Shown here: positions 1 to 6,474 of the stretch, piece by piece
Layout: each line of letters opens with the position of its first letter
Numbering within the stretch: position 1 is the first letter of the stretch
Source of the DNA: JAYVJM01 sp043769275
GTDB lineage: Bacteria > Pseudomonadota > Gammaproteobacteria > Pseudomonadales > UBA7239
Length of the DNA: 6,802 nt
Assembly: GCA_043769275.1 (NCBI GenBank)
Contig: JAYVJM010000032.1
Coordinates: 1-6,802 of the forward strand
Direction of reading: 5' to 3'
The notes under the pieces: generated by a model
The model's input: only the letters and a program-made list of their open reading frames with translations
Database searches by the model: none
What the model was told of the DNA's origin: nothing
Program-made: the position numbers and the translations under genes

Positions 1-139
1 CTCTGCCGTGTAAACCATTTGCTTTCTCGCCTTCATCGAAACTCTCCGCTTTGTATTTTATTGGCAAAACGGTGTCCACTTTTTGCAGCATAGGTCAAAA
101 CATAACGTGACTGCCTTTGTTTCCTTCTACAATGGTCGC
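1..139. other. Left-edge intergenic region upstream of yqgE
   Basis: No recognisable gene is visible here. The reading frame of yqgE stays open back to a TTG at 83, but the 19 extra codons do not resemble the family's N-terminus. An in-frame TAA at 11-13 could end an upstream gene lying off the window, which cannot be decided. I looked for a promoter for yqgE: TTGGCA at 61-66 resembles a -35 box, but no good -10 box lies 16-18 bases downstream, so none is called. Confidence 0.4.
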
Positions 140-763
140 ATGAGCACACTACTGTCAGAATCTTCTATAGCTTCGTCTCCTTCAGCAGATGCGGGGGTGC
201 AGGCTTCTTCCCATCAGAGTTTGCGCAATCAGTTATTAATCGCCATGCCCTGTTTAGAAGCGCGACCCTTTGTGCATAGCGTGGCGTATGTATGTGAGCA
301 CACGGCGGAAGGGGCGATGGGGTTGGTCATTAATCAACCTAGCAGCATCGAGATAGACGAGCTGCTGGAGCAGATGGGGCTGACATTAGACCCCGCGCGG
401 TTGAACTACCCTGTGATGCAAGGTGGCCCGATTCATCCAGAGCGCGGTTTTGTGTTGCACGGCAGCGGTTCATGCTGGCAGCACACAGTGGTACTGAGCG
501 ATGAGTTTTCGTTAACGGCCTCTTGTGACATTCTGGAAGATATGGCCGCTGCGCAAGGCCCGCGTAATGCATTGGTATTGTTGGGTTTTGCGGGTTGGGA
601 AGCGGGTCAATTGGAGCGTGAGCTGGGCGAAAACCGCTGGCTTACCGCGCCCGCTACGCCGCACATCGTATTTGATGTGCCTTTTGCGTCACGGGTGCAG
701 GTGGCGACTTTACAGTTGGGTTTTGATTTCAGCCTGCTGTCGCCACACGTTGGTCACGCGTAA
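140..763 (+). CDS. yqgE: YqgE/AlgH family protein
   Basis: This 207-residue protein belongs to the YqgE/AlgH (UPF0301) family, small cytoplasmic proteins of unresolved biochemical function; the Pseudomonas member AlgH was linked to alginate regulation. The family signature is clear: NQLLIAMPCLEARPFVHSV near residues 30-48, then VAYVCEHTAEGAMGLVINQP, then a VMQGGPIHPERGFVLH block and an LLGFAGWEAGQLERE block. Length is slightly above the usual 185-190 residues because of a Ser/Ala-rich N-terminal tail. I chose the ATG at 140; it lacks a clear Shine-Dalgarno. The next ATG, at 245, falls inside the conserved IAMP motif and is too late, and the TTG at 83 adds unrelated residues. The stop lies 7 bases before the proposed ruvX start, so the two genes are probably co-transcribed, as is common in gammaproteobacteria. 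Confidence 0.93.
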   Translation: MSTLLSESSIASSPSADAGVQASSHQSLRNQLLIAMPCLEARPFVHSVAYVCEHTAEGAMGLVINQPSSIEIDELLEQMGLTLDPARLNYPVMQGGPIHPERGFVLHGSGSCWQHTVVLSDEFSLTASCDILEDMAAAQGPRNALVLLGFAGWEAGQLERELGENRWLTAPATPHIVFDVPFASRVQVATLQLGFDFSLLSPHVGHA

Positions 764-770
764 ACCTGTC

Positions 771-1211
771 GTGCCGGTCGATAAGACATCTTCTGGCCCG
801 CTCAAAAAGTCGCAAGTTGTGTTGGCTTTTGATTATGGTTTGCGCCATATCGGCGTGGCTGTCGGGCAGCGATTGATTCAAAGTGCCCAGCCTTTATCCA
901 TCGTTAATGCCCGCGACGGCGTGCCGGACTGGCGCGTCATTGAGCAGGTTATTCGCGAATGGAAGCCCGATGTATTGCTGGTTGGTCTGCCGCTGAATAT
1001 GGATGGCAGTGATAGCGAAATGTCGGCGCGCGCCAGCAAATTCGCACGCCAGTTAAACGGGCGTTTTGCCCTGCCTGTTGAGATGATTGATGAGCGACTG
1101 AGCAGTTTTGCGGCCAAACAACACCGTCAAGAAACCCCCAGAAAAGGAGGTTTTTTGACGGTTGATGCAGAGGCGGCCTGTGTGTTTTTACAGGATTATT
1201 GGCGTCGTTAG
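771..1211 (+). CDS. ruvX: RuvX/YqgF, RNase H-fold resolvase or pre-16S rRNA nuclease
   Basis: RuvX (YqgF) is a cytoplasmic RNase H-fold protein described as a putative Holliday junction resolvase and, in E. coli, as a nuclease for 5'-end maturation of 16S rRNA. The fold is plain from LAFDYGLRHIGVAVGQR (first catalytic Asp near residue 21), VGLPLNMDGSDSE (71-83), MIDERLSS (105-112, with the D-E pair) and VDAEAA (131-136, last catalytic Asp). Length is 146 residues against a usual 138-150. No ATG lies near the expected start. GTG at 771, 7 bases past the yqgE stop, is preferred; TTG at 750, overlapping yqgE, is the alternative. Neither has a clear Shine-Dalgarno, so translational coupling to yqgE is likely (inference). 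The stretch between the DERLSS and VDAEAA motifs contains a long inverted repeat in the DNA. No pyrR gene follows, unlike in Pseudomonas. Confidence 0.93.
   Translation: MPVDKTSSGPLKKSQVVLAFDYGLRHIGVAVGQRLIQSAQPLSIVNARDGVPDWRVIEQVIREWKPDVLLVGLPLNMDGSDSEMSARASKFARQLNGRFALPVEMIDERLSSFAAKQHRQETPRKGGFLTVDAEAACVFLQDYWRR
1124..1161. repeat. 16-bp inverted repeat inside 3' part of ruvX, possible terminator
   Basis: The arms are 1124-1139 and 1146-1161 with a 6-base loop. Fourteen of the 16 positions are Watson-Crick pairs, one is a G-T wobble and one a C-A mismatch. The repeat lies in ruvX codons between two conserved motifs. Read on the minus strand it begins 55 bases past the sutA stop; its inner stem is GC-rich and flanked by A and T runs, so it could act as an intrinsic terminator for sutA. 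Read on the plus strand it would lie before the ruvX stop, where translating ribosomes should keep it open. Function is inferred. Confidence 0.4.
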
Positions 1212-1215
1212 TTTG

Positions 1216-1509
1216 TTAGATAGGGCGTGATCCGTACTCGCTGCTAGGACGGCGTGGAGGATCCATGGTGGTGTTGGGCTGAACGCATCCAATGGAGCCG
1301 CCCTGCGCAAGAAAGGCATCAATATCTGCTTGTAGCTGGGCGCGAATACGGGTGCGGGATGTTACTGAACGGGCTTCGGGTGCATCTTCTCGGCAACTGG
1401 CCATTTCCGCTGCTTCGCAGGCCGAAATAATGCTGTCTTCGCGGCCGTTATCCATAAAACCCATGTCATTTTGATCGTCCTGATCGTCATTTTGGCGTTC
1501 TCTGGCCAT
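1216..1509 (-). CDS. sutA: SutA-like RNA polymerase-associated regulator
   Basis: This is a 97-residue, mostly hydrophilic protein. Residues 1-27 are rich in Asp, Asn and Gln and look disordered. Residues about 50-70 form a probable helix (RIRAQLQADIDAFLAQGG). The C-terminus, DPPRRPSSEYGSRPI, closely matches my memory of Pseudomonas aeruginosa SutA, which ends DPPKKPDSKYGSRPI and has the same preceding pattern of a short helix, FLxxGG and a PN pair. SutA (about 105 residues) binds RNA polymerase and raises transcription of ribosomal and other genes in slow growth. The start is strongly supported: AAGGAG at 1517-1522 lies 7 bases before the ATG. The gene is convergent with ruvX, with 4 bases between stop codons, and divergent from the crotonase gene. 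Residues 29-48 hold two cysteines and are unlike the acidic middle of SutA as I recall it. The symbol rests on recalled similarity, mostly in the C-terminal half. Confidence 0.72.
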   Translation of the reverse strand: MARERQNDDQDDQNDMGFMDNGREDSIISACEAAEMASCREDAPEARSVTSRTRIRAQLQADIDAFLAQGGSIGCVQPNTTMDPPRRPSSEYGSRPI

Positions 1510-1516
1510 GGTTACG

Positions 1517-1522
1517 CTCCTT
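1517..1522 (-). promoter_or_regulatory. Shine-Dalgarno of sutA-like gene
   Basis: AAGGAG on the minus strand, 7 bases before the ATG at 1509. It is the best ribosome-binding site in the window, and it is the main evidence that this small frame is a real gene with this start. Confidence 0.85.
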
Positions 1523-1668
1523 GCGTGGTGTGCTAAAAGGGAAAAGCGGCAAATTTTTCATGTTATCAGTCCGCCCTACATATATAGACCATAAACAAGT
1601 CTTTGCCTACTGGCTGATGGCTTTTTTTGGTTACCATGAGACTTCTTTTTCATACGTCGCCGCTCGCT

Positions 1669-2463
1669 ATGTCTTATCAATACATTCTCTACACCGCGCA
1701 GGATGGTATCGCCACCATCACTCTTAATCGCCCTGAGGTGTTGAATGCCTACACGCCTGATATGGGTGATGAAATTGTAGCGGCCTTTCACGCCGCTGAA
1801 TTTGCGCAGGATGTACGCGCTGTGATTTTGACCGGTGCGGGCGATCGCGGTTTTTGTGCGGGAGCGGATCGCGTGTATTTGCAGCGTCCACTGCCTGCAG
1901 GAACGCGTCTTATTGGCGAGGAAGCGATGATTAAATCCTTTGCGCTGACGCTGGCGAATTTCCCCAAGCCCACTATTGCGGCGATCAATGGGCACGCTGT
2001 GGGTATCGGCATGACGATGACCTTGCCGATGGATATGCGCATTGCGGTTGAGGGCGCAAAATTCGCGCTCAATTTCTGCAAGTTGGGTATTTTGCTGGGC
2101 TTGGGCAGCACTTATTTTCTGCCGCGTATGGTGGGTTTGCACAAAGCGCAGGAGCTGGTTTTGACGGCGCGCACGGTAGATGCCACTGAAGCACTTGCAA
2201 TCGGCTTGGTTAATCACGTTGTGCCTGCCGATCAGTTGCTCAACAAGGCACGTGAACTGGCCTTGCAATGTGCCGCCTGTGACCCTGCCACGCTGAAATA
2301 TGCCAAGCGTGCACTGCATTACGGGGCTGCGGCCACGTTGCCTGAGGCGATGGCGCATGAGCAGGCAGCGGTTCTTGCGCTCAAGCAAGAACAATCAAGC
2401 GGGCTGCCCGAACGAGATTCCCACCCTCTTTCAATAGGTTGGGCTGTGCCATTGATTCCGTAA
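1669..2463 (+). CDS. Crotonase-fold protein (enoyl-CoA hydratase/isomerase family)
   Basis: This 264-residue protein has the crotonase fold, whose members bind acyl-CoA thioesters and act in fatty or aromatic acid breakdown. Family landmarks are ITLNRPEVLNAY (17-28), the first oxyanion-hole loop GFCAGAD (61-67), the second, INGHAVGIGM (106-115), then MDMRIA (121-126), YFLPRMVG (149-156) and EALAIGLVNHVV (174-185). By alignment from memory, the two catalytic glutamates of enoyl-CoA hydratase (Glu144 and Glu164 of the rat enzyme) are Thr116 and Phe136 here, and the acidic residue used by PaaG-type isomerases is Gly144. Classical hydratase or isomerase chemistry is therefore doubtful. The last 25 residues lack the usual EGxxAFLEKR ending. 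ATG 1669 (MSYQYILYTA) matches family starts; ATG 1636 and TTG 1627 are in frame upstream, none with a clear Shine-Dalgarno. The gene stands alone, with no beta-oxidation partners nearby. Confidence 0.88.
   Translation: MSYQYILYTAQDGIATITLNRPEVLNAYTPDMGDEIVAAFHAAEFAQDVRAVILTGAGDRGFCAGADRVYLQRPLPAGTRLIGEEAMIKSFALTLANFPKPTIAAINGHAVGIGMTMTLPMDMRIAVEGAKFALNFCKLGILLGLGSTYFLPRMVGLHKAQELVLTARTVDATEALAIGLVNHVVPADQLLNKARELALQCAACDPATLKYAKRALHYGAAATLPEAMAHEQAAVLALKQEQSSGLPERDSHPLSIGWAVPLIP
2371..2392. repeat. Perfect 8-bp hairpin near 3' end of crotonase gene
   Basis: GTTCTTGC (2371-2378) and GCAAGAAC (2385-2392) are exact reverse complements around a 6-base loop. No T-run follows on either strand, so it does not look like a terminator. 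It lies just where the protein stops resembling its family. Confidence 0.5.
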
Positions 2464-2488
2464 TCTTTAAATGATGTTTCTACTGGCT

Positions 2489-2530
2489 GCCGCCCGCACT
2501 TACTCCCACTCAATGGTGGCGGGCGGTTTT
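2489..2530 (+). terminator. Candidate intrinsic terminator of the crotonase gene
   Basis: CCGCCCGC (2490-2497) pairs exactly with GCGGGCGG (2519-2526), and G2489-T2527 adds a wobble pair. The loop is 21 bases and a short TTTT (2527-2530) follows. It begins 26 bases past the crotonase stop and covers the guaA stop codon and last codons, as expected for two converging genes with only 36 bases between them. The long loop and short T-tract make it a weak call; no T-tract follows on the minus strand. Confidence 0.4.
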
Positions 2531-4092
2531 GATGAAACGTCATAGGTCACCCGTGAAATACCCGCTATTTCATTGATGATGCGGCCAGACACAGTTTCCA
2601 GTAATTCGTAAGGCAAATGTGCCCAGCGCGCGGTCATGAAGTCGATCGTTTCCACCGCACGCAGGGCGACCACATACGCATAACGGCGTGCATCGCCCAC
2701 CACGCCGACCGATTTCACCGGCAAAAATACCGTAAACGCTTGGCTGACTTTGTGATACCAGCCGGCGCGGTGTAGCTCCTCTATAAAAATGGCATCGGCG
2801 GCGCGCAGAATATCGGCATACTCTTTGCTCACTTCGCCCAAAATACGCACGCCAAGGCCAGGGCCCGGGAACGGGTGGCGATACACCATGTCGTAAGGCA
2901 GTCCCAGCTCCAGCCCGATTTTGCGCACTTCGTCCTTGAACAGCTCGCGTAAGGGTTCGATCAACACGAACGCCATGTCATCCGGCAAGCCGCCGACGTT
3001 GTGGTGCGATTTGATCACATGCGCCTTGCCATGTTTGCTGGCCGCCGATTCAATCACGTCCGGGTAAATTGTGCCTTGCACCAGCCATTTCACGCCAGCG
3101 CCATTGCCTGCATCTTTTAGCTTCAATGCTTCGTTATCGAATACTTCAATAAACGTGTTGCCGATGATTTTGCGTTTTTTTTCTGGGTCAGTCACGCCCG
3201 CCAATTTGTCGAGAAACAAATTTTCAGCATTCACGCGGATAACTTTCACGCCCATGTGTTCGGCGAACATGTCCATCACCGCGCTGCCTTCGTTTAGGCG
3301 CAGTAGGCCATTATCGACAAATACACAGGTGAGTTGATCGCCTATCGCACGGTGCAATAACGCCGCCACCACGGAAGAATCCACGCCGCCCGACAAGCCC
3401 AGCAACACCTGATCGTCGCCCACTTTTGCACGCACGGCTTTAATGGCGTCGTCCACGATATTTGCCGCTGTCCACAGCGCATCGCAGCCGCAAATAGCCA
3501 ACACAAAACGCGCAAACAGCGCCGCGCCTTGTTTGGTGTGCGTGGTTTCCGGATGAAATTGCAGGCCAAAAAACGGTTTGTTTTTGTGATACATGCCCGC
3601 GATGGTACAGCTTGCAGTAGAGGCCATCACGGCAAAGTCGGGCGGCAGGGCTGTGACTTTGTCGCCGTGGCTCATCCACACATCCAGAACGTGTTCGCCG
3701 TTTTTTTCTTCATCAAAAATGCCCGCTAAAAAAGCCGCATTTTTGTGTGCCTGTACCTGTGCATAACCAAATTCGTGTTTCGCAGAACCTTCCACCGCGC
3801 CGCCCATTTGCACTGCCATCGTCTGCATGCCGTAGCAGATGCCCAGCACCGGAACACCCAAATCAAACACGATGGTTTCTGCGCGCGGGCTGTGTGTTTC
3901 GGTGACACTTTCGGGGCCGCCCGACAAAATAACGCCGCGTGCATTGAAGGTTTTGATCGCGTCTGCACCGCAATCCCACGCATAAATTTCGCAATAAACC
4001 CCCGCCTCGCGCACACGGCGGGCGATCAACTGCGTGTATTGTGAGCCGAAATCGAGAATAAGGATTTTATGGGCGTGGATGTTGTTGGGCAT
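2500..4092 (-). CDS. guaA: GMP synthase (glutamine-hydrolysing)
   Basis: GuaA is the cytoplasmic enzyme that converts XMP, ATP and glutamine to GMP, the last step of guanine nucleotide synthesis. At 530 residues it is near the E. coli length of 525. The N-terminal class I glutaminase domain begins KILILDFGSQYTQLIARR (9-26), with SGGPESV at 57-63 and the nucleophile Cys86 in GICYGMQ; His180 and Glu182 in GLQFHPETTH complete the triad. The ATP-pyrophosphatase domain carries the P-loop LSGGVDSSV (232-240). The C-terminal dimerisation domain has HPFPGPGLGVR, and the protein ends in the typical PPATIEWE. All key residues are present, so it should be active. The ATG at 4092 fits the family; the upstream GAG is only a weak ribosome-binding site. 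The gene follows the dehydrogenase on the same strand after 89 bases that contain two palindromes. Confidence 0.98.
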   Translation of the reverse strand: MPNNIHAHKILILDFGSQYTQLIARRVREAGVYCEIYAWDCGADAIKTFNARGVILSGGPESVTETHSPRAETIVFDLGVPVLGICYGMQTMAVQMGGAVEGSAKHEFGYAQVQAHKNAAFLAGIFDEEKNGEHVLDVWMSHGDKVTALPPDFAVMASTASCTIAGMYHKNKPFFGLQFHPETTHTKQGAALFARFVLAICGCDALWTAANIVDDAIKAVRAKVGDDQVLLGLSGGVDSSVVAALLHRAIGDQLTCVFVDNGLLRLNEGSAVMDMFAEHMGVKVIRVNAENLFLDKLAGVTDPEKKRKIIGNTFIEVFDNEALKLKDAGNGAGVKWLVQGTIYPDVIESAASKHGKAHVIKSHHNVGGLPDDMAFVLIEPLRELFKDEVRKIGLELGLPYDMVYRHPFPGPGLGVRILGEVSKEYADILRAADAIFIEELHRAGWYHKVSQAFTVFLPVKSVGVVGDARRYAYVVALRAVETIDFMTARWAHLPYELLETVSGRIINEIAGISRVTYDVSSKPPATIEWE

Positions 4093-4120
4093 GGGGGTCT
4101 CTATGTCGTCGTTTTTTGTA

Positions 4121-4144
4121 AGGGCGCACCGATATGTGCGCCCT
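4121..4144. repeat. Perfect 9-bp palindrome upstream of guaA
   Basis: AGGGCGCAC (4121-4129) and GTGCGCCCT (4136-4144) are exact reverse complements around CGATAT. On the guaA strand the hairpin is followed by TACAAAAAAC rather than a T-run, so it is not a standard intrinsic terminator in that direction. Its base lies 28 bases before the guaA start codon. It forms a pair with the similar hairpin at 4157-4176. Confidence 0.6.
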
Positions 4145-4156
4145 CTTTAAAGACAG

Positions 4157-4176
4157 GGCAGACACATAGGCCTGCC
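4157..4176 (-). terminator. Imperfect hairpin after the dehydrogenase gene, possible weak terminator
   Basis: On the minus strand GGCAGGC and GTCTGCC pair over 7 positions, one a G-T wobble, around a 6-base loop, followed by CTGTCTTT. It starts 5 bases past the dehydrogenase stop. The T-tract is poor, so it may only reduce read-through into guaA, or may be one half of a dispersed repeat together with the palindrome at 4121-4144. Confidence 0.35.
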
Positions 4177-4181
4177 TCTAC

Positions 4182-4904
4182 TCAGTCGCCCTGATTGATC
4201 GCTGATATCACCAGCTCTCGAATGCAGACTTCCTGCGGCATTTCGTAACAGAACAAAATAGCTTCCGTGACTTTTTGGGGGTCTAAAGCACCGCCCATAG
4301 TTTTTTTCCAGCTTTCGTAGCCGCTGACAATGTCCTTTGAGCTCGTTGAGTTTAAAAGATTGGTTTCTGCCGCACCGGGCGCAATGGTGATGACGCGAAT
4401 GTTGTGTGCACCCGCCTCTTTGCGCAATTGATCGGAAAGCGCATGCACGGCGAACTTGGTTGCGCAATAGACTGCGTGGTTGTCGAACACTTTTTTGCCC
4501 GCAATAGAGCTGATGTTAATGATGGTGCCCATCCGGCGGCGGATCATTTTGTCATAAACGGCATGAATTCCGTTCAGCACACCCTTGATATTGATGTCGA
4601 TCACCTCGTCCCATTCCTGCGGATTCTGGCTATCCATTGAGCCCAGCGGCATGATGCCCGCGTTATTGATAATGCAGTCCACCGGCAGGTAAAAATATTT
4701 TTCGGCCTCTTCGACAGCGGCTGACAATCCATCTCGGTCTCTAACATCTACGGCTTTTTTGAATGCGTTGGGCAGATCAATCGTGTCAAGGCCGGCCTGA
4801 TTTCTGCTCAATATAGCCACTTTGTAGCCCTTAGCGGACAACAGAAAAGACAGGTCTTTTCCAAAGCCGGAACTCGCTCCCGTTACAATGACTAATTTGT
4901 TCAT
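4182..4904 (-). CDS. Short-chain dehydrogenase/reductase (classical SDR, YdfG-like)
   Basis: This 240-residue cytoplasmic oxidoreductase has every landmark of a classical SDR: the nucleotide-binding TGASSGFG (8-15), NNAG (80-83), the structural Asn105 in DINIKG, catalytic Ser133 in INISSIAG, and YCATK with Tyr146 and Lys150. Arg34 after the second beta strand suggests NADP(H) over NAD(H). The overall pattern and short C-terminus resemble the YdfG-like group (3-hydroxy acid or serine dehydrogenases), but the substrate cannot be read from sequence. The start is supported by AGAGG at 4910-4914, 5 bases before the ATG. It lies 65 bases after guaB and 89 before guaA on the same strand, so it is probably transcribed with them. 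Sample 60-base lines counted by hand give about 42-53% GC against about 57-65% in guaA and guaB, which hints at later acquisition. A direct role in purine metabolism is not evident. Confidence 0.93.
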   Translation of the reverse strand: MNKLVIVTGASSGFGKDLSFLLSAKGYKVAILSRNQAGLDTIDLPNAFKKAVDVRDRDGLSAAVEEAEKYFYLPVDCIINNAGIMPLGSMDSQNPQEWDEVIDINIKGVLNGIHAVYDKMIRRRMGTIINISSIAGKKVFDNHAVYCATKFAVHALSDQLRKEAGAHNIRVITIAPGAAETNLLNSTSSKDIVSGYESWKKTMGGALDPQKVTEAILFCYEMPQEVCIRELVISAINQGD

Positions 4905-4969
4905 GATGGCCTCTTCTAATAAAAGAAACCGCTCCTGCGCAGTGGGAGGGGGGTAGCGTAGTATTCCGT

Positions 4970-6439
4970 TTACCTAACCGGATAATTCGGCGCTTCCTTG
5001 GTAATGGCCACATCGTGCACATGCGATTCGTTCATGCCGGCGTGGGTCACGCGCACAAACTCCGGCAGGCTGCGCATGGTGTTGATGTCGAGGCTGCCGG
5101 TATAGCCCATGGCTGAGCGCAGGCCGCCCATCATCTGGTGGATGATGGCCGAGACAGGCCCCTTGTACGGCACACGGCCTTCAATGCCTTCGGGCACCAA
5201 CTTTTCTGCGCCTTCGTTGGCGTCTTGAAAATAGCGGTCTGAGGAGCCTTGCACTTGTGACATTGCTCCCATCGAACCCATGCCGCGATAAGACTTGTAC
5301 GAGCGGCCTTGATACAGCTCCACTTCGCCCGGCGCTTCTTCTGTGCCGGCAAACATGCTGCCCATCATTACCGCGTGTGCGCCAGCGGCGATGGCTTTGG
5401 CTATGTCGCCGGAGTAACGGATGCCGCCATCGGCAATGATCGGCACGCCCGTGCCAACCAGCGCAGCGGCGACGTTGGCGATGGCGGATATTTGCGGCAC
5501 GCCAATGCCGGTAACGATGCGCGTAGTGCAAATCGAGCCAGGCCCAATGCCAACTTTCACGCCGTCTGCACCCGCATCGGTCAGTGCCAATGCAGCAGCG
5601 GCGGTGGCGATATTGCCGCCGATAACTTGTATGTTGGCGTGGTGTTTTTTGATCCAGCGTATGCGGTTGAGTACGTTTTTGCTGTGGCCATGTGCGGTGT
5701 CGACCACTAGCACATCCACGCCAGCGCCGATCAAGGCTTCCACGCGCGCATCGGTGTCTTTCCCTACGCCAATGGAGGCACCTGCACGTAGGCGGCCGAG
5801 CGCGTCTTTGCAGGCGCTGGGGTAGTTTTCCGCTTTGCGCATATCTTTGACGGTGATAAGGCCACACAAGTCAAAGTTGTCGTTCACGACTAGGATTTTT
5901 TCGATGCGGTGGCGGTGCAGCAACTCTTTAACCTGCTCCGATGACGCGCCTTCCTTTACGGTGACCAGCTGTTCTTTGGGGGTCATGATGCTGGAAACGG
6001 CTTCGTCTAGGTGCGGCTCAAAGCGTACGTCGCGGCTGGTGACAATGCCTACAAGCGCGCCATCTTTCAGCACCGGCACGCCGGAGATGCGGTTTTCACG
6101 CGTTAGGTTAATCAGTTCACGCACGGTGGCATCGGCAGAAATGGTGATGGGGTCTTTCACCACGCCACTTTCAAATTTTTTCACCAGACGCACTTGCTGC
6201 GCCTGCTGTTCGATACTCATGTTCTTGTGCAAAATGCCAATGCCGCCTTCTTGTGCCATCGCAATGGCGAGCCGCGCTTCGGTGACAGTGTCCATTGCCG
6301 CCGAGACCAAAGGCATATTGAGCGCGATGGTGCGAGTCAACTGTGTATGCAGAGAAACGTCTTTAGCCACTACTTCTGAATAGCCAGGAAGTAAAAGAAC
6401 GTCGTCAAACGTGAGGGCTTCATGGGCAATACGCAGCAT
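4970..6439 (-). CDS. guaB: Inosine-5'-monophosphate dehydrogenase
   Basis: GuaB oxidises IMP to XMP with NAD+, the committed step to GMP. Its 489 residues match the usual bacterial length. The order is: N-terminal barrel part with LTFDDVLLLPGYSEV (9-23) and SAAMDTVTEARLAIAM (46-61); a pair of CBS domains at about 92-205 (KDPITISADATVRELI and MTPKEQLVTVKEG begin the repeats); then the rest of the barrel with VDTAHGHS (246-253), the catalytic loop GPGSICTTR with Cys304, ADGGIRYSGD (336-345) and the flap dyad Arg402-Tyr403 in SSDRYFQ. All catalytic residues are present. The ATG at 6439 fits family starts (MLRIAHEALTFDDVLL); only a weak GGA site lies upstream. It is the first gene of the guaB-SDR-guaA block and has a good promoter directly upstream. 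Confidence 0.98.
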   Translation of the reverse strand: MLRIAHEALTFDDVLLLPGYSEVVAKDVSLHTQLTRTIALNMPLVSAAMDTVTEARLAIAMAQEGGIGILHKNMSIEQQAQQVRLVKKFESGVVKDPITISADATVRELINLTRENRISGVPVLKDGALVGIVTSRDVRFEPHLDEAVSSIMTPKEQLVTVKEGASSEQVKELLHRHRIEKILVVNDNFDLCGLITVKDMRKAENYPSACKDALGRLRAGASIGVGKDTDARVEALIGAGVDVLVVDTAHGHSKNVLNRIRWIKKHHANIQVIGGNIATAAAALALTDAGADGVKVGIGPGSICTTRIVTGIGVPQISAIANVAAALVGTGVPIIADGGIRYSGDIAKAIAAGAHAVMMGSMFAGTEEAPGEVELYQGRSYKSYRGMGSMGAMSQVQGSSDRYFQDANEGAEKLVPEGIEGRVPYKGPVSAIIHQMMGGLRSAMGYTGSLDINTMRSLPEFVRVTHAGMNESHVHDVAITKEAPNYPVR

Positions 6440-6474
6440 AAAAATCCGGAATTGAAGGCGGGTTGCGGGGGGCG

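Noticed and set aside
525..770. Upstream extension of the ruvX frame inside yqgE
   Set aside because: It lies wholly within yqgE, has Trp/Arg/Cys-rich nonsense composition, and the RuvX family begins at the LAFDYG strand.
1576..1587. CTACATATATAG, near-palindromic, in the sutA/crotonase divergent region, considered as operator or -10 box
   Set aside because: Only 10 of 12 positions are symmetric and no -35 box lies at a proper distance on either strand.
1576..2394. Long minus-strand open frame opposite the crotonase gene
   Set aside because: It mirrors the crotonase codons, is rich in Arg, His and Gln as antisense frames of GC-rich genes often are, and shows no family motif or ribosome-binding site.
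4093..4181. Purine riboswitch or attenuator upstream of guaA
   Set aside because: The hairpins are short and simple, no purine aptamer core is visible, and such riboswitches are not expected in this group.
4930..4958. Possible terminator between guaB and the dehydrogenase (CGCT...AGCG followed on the minus strand by GTTTCTTTT)
   Set aside because: At best a 6-pair stem with a bulge and a long loop; too weak to call, though the T-rich stretch after it could allow partial attenuation.
5181..5867. Long minus-strand frame overlapping guaB in another register
   Set aside because: Very Arg/His/Cys-rich translation with no motif; it is a shadow of guaB, which has all its catalytic residues in its own frame.
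5835..6383. Plus-strand open frame of 182 codons opposite the 5' half of guaB
   Set aside because: Ser/Thr/Arg-rich antisense composition with no recognisable domain or Shine-Dalgarno.
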